NCBI GenBank assembly: GCA_028287285.1
Contig: JAQBPY010000166.1
Span: forward strand, 1-61,129
Reading direction: 5' to 3'
Source of the DNA: Gemmatimonadota bacterium
Lineage (GTDB): Bacteria; Gemmatimonadota; Gemmatimonadetes; Gemmatimonadales; Gemmatimonadaceae
DNA length: 61,129 nucleotides
Shown here: piece by piece, positions 54,181 to 61,129 of the stretch
Layout: each line of letters starts with the position of its first letter
How positions within the stretch are numbered: the stretch's first letter is position 1
Made by a program: the position numbers and the translations under genes
Notes under the pieces: model-generated
Told to the model about the DNA's origin: nothing
The model's input: only the letters and a program-made list of their open reading frames with translations
The model's database searches: none

Positions 54181-55971
54181 CTAGGGAACGATCGTCCTTG
54201 GCGGACGCGCCGGCTTGGAGCCGTTCATCCGGGGCCGCGGCCCATCCGCAACCTCCACAAGAATGTCCCGGATGTAGTTCGTGATGCGCGCATAGTGCGG
54301 ATAGTCGATGAACTCCGCCTCGTCGCTCACCTGGTGGTAATCGCCATGCAGGCCCGTAAAGAAGAACGCGATGGGCACACCCTGCTGCGCATAGTTGTAG
54401 TGGTCGCTGCGCCCGTAGATGTTGTTGTAGCCGGACCATGTGATGGTCGTGTCGTACTTCATGTCCAGGTCGAGCGGTTTCTTCAGCTTCCTGTTCACGC
54501 CCGCAACCGTTTCGCCCAGGTCCTTCGAGTCGAAGAACGAGCCCACCACGCCAAGATAGTCCGGCCCGCCGCCGGGAAGGTCTTCCGCCCGGCCGCGGCC
54601 AATCATGTCGATGTTGATCTGCGCGACAACGGAATCGAGGGGCACGGTCGGATTGCGCGTGAAGTACGCGGAGCCCAGCAATCCTGCTTCTTCACCCGTG
54701 TGCCAGACGAAGAGCACCGAGCGCTTCGGCTTCACCTTCATGGCCTGGATCGCTTCGGCAATCTCGAGCACGCCCATGGAGCCCGAGCCGTCATCGTCGG
54801 CACCGTTGCGGATTGAATCCAGGCGCGCCGCCGGATGCACTTTTCGAATGCTGTCCATGTTCACGTGAATGGCGGACAGCTGGTCCGGCGTGAGCGAGAT
54901 CATCTTGTTCGCGATCAGGCGGCGATTGCGTTCGTCGTTGAATGCCTTGAGCGAATCCTTGTCTACCGGTGCCGCCGTCATGCCCACATGATCGTTGTGT
55001 GCACCAATGGCCACATACTGGTGCTTGAGCACCGGGTCGCTCCCGGGAATGATCGCCACGACGTTGCGTGCCCAGTCGCTGGGCTGCTCCACGAAATCGA
55101 GCGAGGCGGTTACCGTGCCGCCGGTGTTGCCGGCCGCGAGACCGTCAATGGAACGACGTGTGAACAGGGTGGCGGCGGCAGCGCGTGTGATGTGCAGCGT
55201 CGCCTGCGGAGTGAGCCCCGCAACGATCTGTTTCAGCGAGTCAACCGGCGAAGCCCCACCACGGCCGCCGCGGCCACCACCGGCCACGTTCTGTGAGGCC
55301 TGCGTGGGCGTATTGAAGGCCGCCCGCTGTGCGGGCGTCATTCCGTCCAGATCAACCGTGGCCACCGCGACTGCGTCGGTAAACCTGCTCGGAGCGGCAA
55401 AGCCAAAGCCGCCACGGCCCGCGGCAATGCCCCCGCGACCTGCATTGGCGCTCGGAGGCGCTGGAAGGAGTACGACGAACTTGCCTGCCGCCTGTGCCGC
55501 CGTGATCTGGGTCGTGGTATCGCCGGTGACGCCACCAAAGATGACGTCGGCGTTGTTGACAAAGCGTGGCGCACGCGCGCCGGGCACGGCCACCCAATCG
55601 TCCTGCCACTGGAGCGGATTGCCGTTGGCCGTGAGGCGGGAGTGGTTCGTGAAATATTTCACATGGAACGGCAGCACCTGGAAGTACGTACCATTGTCTC
55701 CCGCCGGCACGAGGCCGAGACGCTTGACCTCTGCGGCGATGAAATCAGTGCCTTTCCTGTTGCCCACGCGGCCCACCTGCCGGCTCTGCATGGAATCGTC
55801 GGAAAACTGATACAGCCGAACCTGCAGGTCGCGCTCGGTGATGGCCGCCGTCGTGGGCGCGCGCGACAGGTGTTCGGGGTTCCCATATCTATTGAGCTTT
55901 CCCTTCTGTGCCTGCGCCGTGCTGGCGGCAAGGACAAGAAGGAACAAGGGAGCGAGACGAACCTTCGACAT
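54181..55971 (-). CDS. Exported M28 family peptidase with RGG-rich insertions
   Basis: A 596-residue secreted peptidase; the start at 55971 gives the signal peptide MSKVRLAPLFLLVLAASTAQ. Zinc ligands: His/Asp in AIGAHNDHVG (about 325), Asp in NGADDDGSGSMG (about 393), Glu in VWHTGEEAGLLG (about 427), Asp in INIDMIGRG and His in GLHGDYHQVSD. A PA-like domain (about 130-310) carries two Gly/Arg-rich tracts (GRGGIAAGRGGFG at about 178-190, and GGGRGGRGGA at about 231-240). It is a different M28 subtype from the 17506/49912 pair. The GH18 gene follows closely. Confidence 0.9.
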   Translation of the reverse strand: MSKVRLAPLFLLVLAASTAQAQKGKLNRYGNPEHLSRAPTTAAITERDLQVRLYQFSDDSMQSRQVGRVGNRKGTDFIAAEVKRLGLVPAGDNGTYFQVLPFHVKYFTNHSRLTANGNPLQWQDDWVAVPGARAPRFVNNADVIFGGVTGDTTTQITAAQAAGKFVVLLPAPPSANAGRGGIAAGRGGFGFAAPSRFTDAVAVATVDLDGMTPAQRAAFNTPTQASQNVAGGGRGGRGGASPVDSLKQIVAGLTPQATLHITRAAAATLFTRRSIDGLAAGNTGGTVTASLDFVEQPSDWARNVVAIIPGSDPVLKHQYVAIGAHNDHVGMTAAPVDKDSLKAFNDERNRRLIANKMISLTPDQLSAIHVNMDSIRKVHPAARLDSIRNGADDDGSGSMGVLEIAEAIQAMKVKPKRSVLFVWHTGEEAGLLGSAYFTRNPTVPLDSVVAQINIDMIGRGRAEDLPGGGPDYLGVVGSFFDSKDLGETVAGVNRKLKKPLDLDMKYDTTITWSGYNNIYGRSDHYNYAQQGVPIAFFFTGLHGDYHQVSDEAEFIDYPHYARITNYIRDILVEVADGPRPRMNGSKPARPPRTIVP

Positions 55972-56123
55972 TCGGACTCCGTCGGGTGGTGGGCTCATGC
56001 GTATGTGCAAAAAGATACGGTGCGGGCCGCTGAATGCGACGGTGAAAATTGCATCTGCCCGCGACCTTTGACACCTTCCGGATACCCGTGGCGTAGTCCA
56101 TGGAAAACCGGAGCGATACGACG

Positions 56124-56453
56124 ATGCCGATCTTCATCATGATCTTTGCGGTGCTTGGGCCCATTGCCGGAGTGCTCGTGGGACGGATCTGGGAGCGCGA
56201 CCGTTGGCGTCAGCGCTTGCTCGAGAAAGCGGGATTCTTGGAGGATCAGCCCAGGGGGCTGGGCCGTCCAACGCCGGCGGAATCCGATTCCGTCCATCAC
56301 GCACTCGAGGCCATGGCAGTCGAGATCGAACGGATCGGTGAAGGACAGCGATTCCTCACGAGGGTACTCGCCGAACGTGAACAGCGCGACGTGCGACACA
56401 TGTCGTCACCAATTCCCGGATCCATGCGCTCTCCTGTTCCGCCCGCGTCCTGA
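56124..56453 (+). CDS. Small membrane-anchored hypothetical protein
   Basis: A 109-residue protein starting at ATG 56124 with a GGAG tract about 10 bases upstream (an ATG at 56100 is in frame). The first 23 residues are one hydrophobic helix (MPIFIMIFAVLGPIAGVLVG); the rest is charged and helical (RIWERDRWRQRLLEKAG, HHALEAMAVEIERIGEGQRF) and likely cytoplasmic. No family is recognised. It is divergent from the M28 gene and 24 bp upstream of the metzincin-like lipoprotein gene. Confidence 0.65.
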   Translation: MPIFIMIFAVLGPIAGVLVGRIWERDRWRQRLLEKAGFLEDQPRGLGRPTPAESDSVHHALEAMAVEIERIGEGQRFLTRVLAEREQRDVRHMSSPIPGSMRSPVPPAS

Positions 56454-56477
56454 TATCGTCAACCAGCTTCCCAAACC

Positions 56478-58481
56478 ATGAAGAACTGGCATGTCAGCCT
56501 GCTCGCATGCGCAGCGCTTGCGGGCATCTCGTGCGGCGGCGGCGAAACGCCAACGCCGACATCGACGTCAGTCCTTACCACGATCGTCGTGTCGTTCACA
56601 ACGCCAACCGTTACGGTGGGGCTCACGTCGCTCGCGAGCGCGTCCGGACGCGACCAGAATGGTGCCGCCCTCTCCGTGAGCGCGGTGGCGTGGACGTCGT
56701 CAGCCCCGGCCGTGGCTACGGTGAATGCCAGCGGCACCGTTACGGGCGTGTCGCCCGGTGAAGCACTCATCACCGCATCGTCCGCAGGCAAGCAAGGCGC
56801 CGCCACGGTGGTGGTGTTACCATCGTCAGGCACGAGCGGGCGCGATTTCTCCATCGTCGATGCACAGCTCACGCAAGGCGTCCAGACCGCCGACGGATCC
56901 ATCCCGATGGTGCTTGACGGCAATGCCGCGGTCGTGAACGTGCTGGTGAGATCGGTGCCCGCAATCACGACACCAACGCAGGTGGTGCTCCGTGTGTTCG
57001 ATGCGGCGGGCGCCGTGATCCGCAGCGATACCGCAGTCGCATCCGGCAGCGCTGCACCCACGTACGATGCGCCGAGCGTGCAATTCCTCTTGCCCGCATC
57101 ACTGCTGAAGACTGCCCGCCGATGGCAAGTCGTGCGCGACCCGAAGCACCTCGTGAACGACGACATCGAGTCGAATGATGTCTTCCCGCGCACGGGAACA
57201 TCGGCACTTGTAGCCGTGGCCGTCCCGCCCCTGTCCATTCGGTTCATCCCCATTGTGCTCGCGGCGCACGGAAACGTGGTAGGTGCCATCACTTCGGCCA
57301 CCATTCCGCAATATCTGCGAACCTTGCTGAGCATTCATCCCCTTGGCGTCGTCAGCGCGCACATCGGCCCCACCATGACGACGAATGCAAATTTCGGAAC
57401 GCCGCCATCAGGCGGAGCAGCGTCATTCTGGCAGCAGGTCATCGCCGAGATCGACCTTGCGCGAACCTTGGACACCGTCGAGCCGAATGCAAACTGGTTC
57501 GGGGTCGTCATGCCACCGCCGGGCTTCAGCAACACCTCATACGGCGGATTCTCGTACATACCCTCCAACGGATCAGCCTTCGGACCCGGCACCCGCACGT
57601 CTGCCGCGGTGCAGATCAACTGGTTCACTCGCCCCACGCAGGCCCGCGATCTCGTCGCACACGAGATTGGCCACACCTTTGGGCGACAACATGCCCCATG
57701 CGGAAACGCAACTACACCAGATCCCGCATATCCCATTCCGGGTGGAACCATCGAACAGGCGGGACATGATGTATTCGCCTGGGCGAACCTGCTGGCCGGC
57801 TCGGCCGCGACGATCCCCACGAGCACCGGCGATGTGATGGGCTACTGCTTTCCCGTGTGGTCCAGTGCGTACACCTACAAGCATGCGTTGGCGTTTCGTG
57901 GAACATCAGTTGTACTCGCAGCGCGCACGGCAGAGCCAATGACCCGTACGTTGGTCGTGCGCGGCAGCATCACGGACGGTAACCGCATCACCATCGAACC
58001 GTCATTTACCGTAGCGGCTCGGCCGGCACTTCCGGATCATCCGGGCGCCTATACACTGGAGGCATTGGGGGCGGACGGCCACGTGCTGTTCTCACATTCG
58101 TTTGAGCCCTCCATGCTGGATCATGCGCCGAACATTCGTCCGTTTCTTTTCGTCGTGCCCATCACGCCGGATATGGAAACGGCGCTGACGTCGATTGTCG
58201 TGCGCGGCCCGGCGGGAATACAGCGCGTTGTCCGGCCCGCAGGATCATCCGTCGCCCTGCGTGACCAACTGCCTGTGCAAGGTACGAGGGACGCCAATGG
58301 GCTTCTCGATATTTCATGTGCAGATTTGTCATCGCGTGGCATACTGGTGCTCAACGGAGGTGCGGTGCTTGGCTCTGCGACAGGCGCATCGTTGCGCGTT
58401 GCAGCCGAGCGTGGTGCGGCGCTGACCATCATCTGTAGTGACGGGGTGCGCTCGCAAAGTAGTGTGGCGACTGTGCCATGA
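56478..58481 (+). CDS. Lipoprotein with Ig-like (Big2) domain and metzincin-type protease motif
   Basis: A 667-residue predicted lipoprotein (lipobox GISCGGG). Residues about 35-115 are a Big2-type Ig-like domain (VAWTSSAPAVATVNASGTVTG, given in parts: VAWTSSAPAVATV, NASGTVTG). A zinc protease motif HEIGHTFGRQH lies at about residue 395, with a likely Met-turn in DVMGYCFP about 50 residues on. Both are as in metzincins. The C-terminal 200 residues are beta-rich. It probably cleaves protein at the cell surface. The stop overlaps the SDR gene start (ATGA). Confidence 0.83.
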   Translation: MKNWHVSLLACAALAGISCGGGETPTPTSTSVLTTIVVSFTTPTVTVGLTSLASASGRDQNGAALSVSAVAWTSSAPAVATVNASGTVTGVSPGEALITASSAGKQGAATVVVLPSSGTSGRDFSIVDAQLTQGVQTADGSIPMVLDGNAAVVNVLVRSVPAITTPTQVVLRVFDAAGAVIRSDTAVASGSAAPTYDAPSVQFLLPASLLKTARRWQVVRDPKHLVNDDIESNDVFPRTGTSALVAVAVPPLSIRFIPIVLAAHGNVVGAITSATIPQYLRTLLSIHPLGVVSAHIGPTMTTNANFGTPPSGGAASFWQQVIAEIDLARTLDTVEPNANWFGVVMPPPGFSNTSYGGFSYIPSNGSAFGPGTRTSAAVQINWFTRPTQARDLVAHEIGHTFGRQHAPCGNATTPDPAYPIPGGTIEQAGHDVFAWANLLAGSAATIPTSTGDVMGYCFPVWSSAYTYKHALAFRGTSVVLAARTAEPMTRTLVVRGSITDGNRITIEPSFTVAARPALPDHPGAYTLEALGADGHVLFSHSFEPSMLDHAPNIRPFLFVVPITPDMETALTSIVVRGPAGIQRVVRPAGSSVALRDQLPVQGTRDANGLLDISCADLSSRGILVLNGGAVLGSATGASLRVAAERGAALTIICSDGVRSQSSVATVP

Positions 58482-59266
58482 CGCGCGCGGGCGTCAATAC
58501 CTTTTTACGTAAAAACAATCCTTTCGACGACTTCGAAGGACGAGTCGCCATCGTCACCGGCGCCGCCCGTGGACTTGGACGCGCCGCCGCGGAGCGACTC
58601 TACGAGCGCGGCGCCTTCGTCGCCGTGAACGTCCGCGACGGTGAACGCGCCGAGATGGTGGTGAGCGCGCTCGGCGAGCGCGCATTCGCTGTACCGGGCG
58701 ACATTGCAGCAGTTGGCATGCCCGACGAGATTGCCCGGAAGACGATGGAGCGCTTCGGACGAATCGACATTCTCGTCAACAATGCGGCACTCGCACGCTC
58801 CACCCGCTTTCTCGAGCTCACCGCCGACGAATGGCGCGACGCCCTCGAGGTAAATCTCACCGCGCCATTCCTGCTCACCAAGGCCGTGCTTCCCGCCATG
58901 AAGGACCAGGGTTACGGGCGTATCATCAACGTGTCGTCATCTGCCGGCCGGACGGTCAGCACACTTGGCGGTGCACACTACACCGCGTCAAAGGCGGGGC
59001 TGCTCGGCCTCACCCGCGCGTCGGCCAAGGAGCTCGGCAAGTTCGGCATCACCGTCAACGCGATCTGCCCCGGCATGATCGACACCGAATTGACGAACGA
59101 GTACGCCACGCCCCACTTTCTCGAGCAGCTCGCCGCCAGCTATCCCGTGCCCCGGCTCGGAACCGCGCGCGAAGTGGCTGATCTCATCTGCTTCGCGGCA
59201 TCGGAGGCGGCAGGATATCTCACCGGAACGTCGTTGGACATCAACGGCGGCGACCTCATGATGTGA
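58478..59266 (+). CDS. SDR family NAD(P)-dependent oxidoreductase
   Basis: A 262-residue classical short-chain dehydrogenase. Visible: cofactor loop TGAARGLG, NNAA motif in ILVNNAALARS, catalytic Ser in INVSSSAGR, Tyr/Lys in YTASKAGLLG and the PG motif in NAICPGMIDTEL. It is similar to the FabG-like group, but substrate cannot be assigned. ATG 58478 overlaps the lipoprotein stop, so translation may be coupled although the functions look unrelated. It is followed 16 bp later by a symporter gene. Confidence 0.92.
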   Translation: MTRAGVNTFLRKNNPFDDFEGRVAIVTGAARGLGRAAAERLYERGAFVAVNVRDGERAEMVVSALGERAFAVPGDIAAVGMPDEIARKTMERFGRIDILVNNAALARSTRFLELTADEWRDALEVNLTAPFLLTKAVLPAMKDQGYGRIINVSSSAGRTVSTLGGAHYTASKAGLLGLTRASAKELGKFGITVNAICPGMIDTELTNEYATPHFLEQLAASYPVPRLGTAREVADLICFAASEAAGYLTGTSLDINGGDLMM

Positions 59267-59282
59267 CCCACGTGCAATACTC

Positions 59283-60539
59283 GTGAAAGAAAGCAATCGC
59301 GTACTCGTTGCGCTCGGCGCAGCCATTGGCGGCGGCGCACTCATCGGCGCAACCGGGAATGCCACGCTCATTCGCCTTGCGGATTCGCTCGCACCCATAG
59401 GAACCATTTGGGTCAACGCAATCCGGATGACCGTCATCCCGCTCGTCGTTTCGCTCCTCGTCACCGGCGTCGCATCCGCGTCTGACGTGAAGGCGATCGG
59501 GAGGCTGGGCGGACGCACGCTGCTCGTGTTCGGGATACTGCTCACGTGCGTCGCGGCACTCGTCATTCCTCTTGCACCGCTGTTGTTCACGCTCCTGCCG
59601 CAAGGCACCCACCCCGTGCTTCCAGCGGGCGCGGTGGAAGCGGCGGGCCAGCTCGTCACGGGCGCACCACAGCAGACGATGTCGGCGTGGCTCGTGGCGC
59701 TCGTTCCAACGAATGCCGTGAGCGCTGCCGCCAATGGCCAGATGGTGCCGCTCATCCTCTTTACCCTGCTGCTTGCCCTCGCCGTGGCGCAGACGTCGAC
59801 GGAGTCACGCGCTGCATTGCTCGGGTTCTTTGGTGCACTGGCCGAGGCGATGTTGACCATGGTGCGCTGGGTCGTGATGCTCGCGCCAATTGGTGTGTTC
59901 GCCCTGCTGCTCCCATTGGCCACGCACATTGGCGGCGCTCTTGCCGGAGCCATCGGCTTTTACATCGCCGTGTACTCCGTGGGCTGCATTGTGGTCATCC
60001 TGCTGCTGTATCCGGTCGTTGCCATTTTTGGCGGCGTGAGCATGCGACGGTTCGCGCGAGCCGCACTACCGCCGCAGCTCATTGCGTTCAGCTCCAGCTC
60101 ATCCATCGCCACGCTGCCCGCGCTCGTCGAGAGCGCCGAACAGACGCTCGAGCTGCCAGGCAGCATCACCGGTTTCGTGCTCCCACTCGCTGTCTCCACG
60201 TTCAAGATTGCCGCGCCCGTTTCCTGGACAATGGGCGCCCTCTTCGTCGCGTGGTTTTACGGCATCCCGTTGCATGCGCGCGAACTGGCGACGGTAGCGT
60301 TCGCCACGGTGTTCCTCGCGTTTGGTGTCCCCGGCATTCCGCGGGGCGCATTCATCATGCTGACACCTCTCTTCTCGGCCATCGGCCTGCCAATCGAGGG
60401 CATCGGCATCCTCATCGCCGTGGACGCGCTGCCCGATCTGTTTGCCACCACCCTGAACGTGACGGGAGATCTTGCGGCGGCAACGTTAGTGGCTCGTGCC
60501 TCCCCGCAGCATCTTCGCGGCCATGATGAAGTCACCTAG
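59283..60539 (+). CDS. Dicarboxylate/amino acid:cation symporter (DAACS)
   Basis: A 418-residue inner-membrane transporter starting at GTG 59283. Family signatures: IWVNAIRMTVIPLVVSLLVTG, the serine-rich hairpin FSSSSSIATLPALVES, GFVLPLAVSTFKIAAPV and FGVPGIPRGAFIMLTP. About eight transmembrane segments and two re-entrant loops are expected. It imports glutamate, aspartate, C4-dicarboxylates or related amino acids with H+ or Na+. Its last 54 bp overlap the convergent cyclophilin gene. Confidence 0.9.
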   Translation: MKESNRVLVALGAAIGGGALIGATGNATLIRLADSLAPIGTIWVNAIRMTVIPLVVSLLVTGVASASDVKAIGRLGGRTLLVFGILLTCVAALVIPLAPLLFTLLPQGTHPVLPAGAVEAAGQLVTGAPQQTMSAWLVALVPTNAVSAAANGQMVPLILFTLLLALAVAQTSTESRAALLGFFGALAEAMLTMVRWVVMLAPIGVFALLLPLATHIGGALAGAIGFYIAVYSVGCIVVILLLYPVVAIFGGVSMRRFARAALPPQLIAFSSSSSIATLPALVESAEQTLELPGSITGFVLPLAVSTFKIAAPVSWTMGALFVAWFYGIPLHARELATVAFATVFLAFGVPGIPRGAFIMLTPLFSAIGLPIEGIGILIAVDALPDLFATTLNVTGDLAAATLVARASPQHLRGHDEVT

Positions 60540-61129
60540 CTCGATACGGTCCACCGCGTCCATTCCCTCGATCACGCGTCCCAGCGACGTGAAGTCACCT
60601 TCGTTGTGTGGCTGCGGTGTGTGATTGAGTGTGTAGCCCGGCGTTCCCGTATCCAGTCCCGCCGTTGCCCAGGCAAGATTGCCGCGCGTGAGACGATGCC
60701 TGTTCACTTCGTCACGCAGTACCGTGCTGTTCCGAACAGCACGCTGCTGGTCGACGAAATCCGCGACCACCCGAATGAACTCGGTGCCCGAGATCGTGCC
60801 CGTCTCCACCGTCCTGACGAAGTCATCCACCGCGAGCGGCGCGTCACCGGGATAGAGCTCCAGCACAATGGGACCGCGCGGCGTTTCCCACTTCGCTTGC
60901 GGACGCGGCGTTCCGTTGTAGTCGCTCACCACCCAGCGCTCCACGATCGTCTGGTAGTCGGCCAGCGGGCGCTGCGGAATTGTGGTGATAGCGGGCAGCT
61001 GCCACGCCGTGCGCACGGGAGCTCCCAACGTTCGCTCGATGTCGCGACGGAGCGCCATGTTCTCGGGCGCCTGGAAGCGCGCAAGAAATGCCGCCGTGCC
61101 CTGTCCCTGGCGGCGCTGAATTGCGGCAA
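60486..61129 (-). CDS. Peptidyl-prolyl isomerase (cyclophilin type), truncated by the window edge
   Basis: The frame is open to the right edge, so the start lies outside (the in-frame Met at 61058 is probably internal; the upstream codons read AAFLARFQAPENM). The visible 214 residues contain the cyclophilin domain: WETPRGPIVLELYPGDAPLAVDDFVRTV (given as WETPRGPIVLELY and PGDAPLAVDDFVRTV), FIRVVADFVDQQ, NRHRLTRGNLAWATAG, GYTLNHTPQPHNEGDFTSLG and GMDAVDRIELGD. The N-terminal part looks helical, as in exported cyclophilins with HEAT-like repeats. It ends inside the symporter gene on the other strand. Confidence 0.85.
   Translation of the reverse strand, partial: AAIQRRQGQGTAAFLARFQAPENMALRRDIERTLGAPVRTAWQLPAITTIPQRPLADYQTIVERWVVSDYNGTPRPQAKWETPRGPIVLELYPGDAPLAVDDFVRTVETGTISGTEFIRVVADFVDQQRAVRNSTVLRDEVNRHRLTRGNLAWATAGLDTGTPGYTLNHTPQPHNEGDFTSLGRVIEGMDAVDRIELGDFIMAAKMLRGGTSH

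Noticed and set aside
1..61129. tRNA, rRNA, CRISPR arrays, prophage genes or insertion sequences
   Set aside because: I read the intergenic regions and found no cloverleaf-like sequences, regularly spaced repeats, integrase, transposase or phage structural genes.

Overview
The window is a gene-dense, high-GC bacterial chromosome segment of about 50 genes on both strands, with no gap over 300 bp. I saw no rRNA, tRNA, CRISPR array, phage or transposase. The gene content suggests a heterotrophic soil or sediment bacterium: many exported M28 peptidases, a tricorn-like S41 protease, an M1 peptidase, S12-type serine hydrolases and lipoproteins. The style of these proteins fits Gemmatimonadota best. 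That assignment is inference, because no rRNA or ribosomal protein gene is present.

Layout. 1-5.4 kb: a truncated YVTN beta-propeller gene, L-lactate permease, a DUF3667 membrane protein, RidA and an exported subtilase. 5.5-12.1 kb: a formate module. It has a formate dehydrogenase catalytic subunit with an in-frame UGA (selenocysteine) followed by a SECIS-like hairpin, a NuoE/NuoF-fusion diaphorase subunit, a separate iron-sulfur subunit that looks like the missing N-terminal part of the catalytic subunit, and then formate-tetrahydrofolate ligase. 12.1-37 kb: mostly exported or lipoprotein hydrolases and peptidases, plus a YihY/BrkB membrane protein, an LLM flavoprotein, an App1-like phosphatase, a GNAT acetyltransferase and a cytochrome c. 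37-47 kb: a sarcosine-oxidase-like Tat flavoprotein, then a four-helix-bundle gene flanked by imperfect inverted repeats. After it comes a tightly overlapping operon: GcvT-like protein, two FAD oxidoreductases, Rieske oxygenase, IclR regulator, DUF2784, MBL hydrolase. 47-61 kb: dienelactone hydrolase, another serine hydrolase, two more M28 peptidases, an acyltransferase, a GH18 lipoprotein, a metzincin-like lipoprotein, an SDR, a dicarboxylate/amino-acid symporter and a truncated cyclophilin.

How the genes may work together. The most notable parts are (a) the split, gene-order-permuted NAD-type formate dehydrogenase that uses selenocysteine, next to formate-THF ligase, and (b) the Rieske/GcvT/FAD operon, which looks like an uncharacterised pathway for oxidative demethylation or degradation of a methylated amine with capture of the C1 unit on folate. 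C1 units from (b) could in principle pass through folate and formate to (a). This link is inference. The remaining genes suggest a lifestyle based on extracellular peptides, amides and sugars, with uptake of lactate and of dicarboxylates or amino acids.
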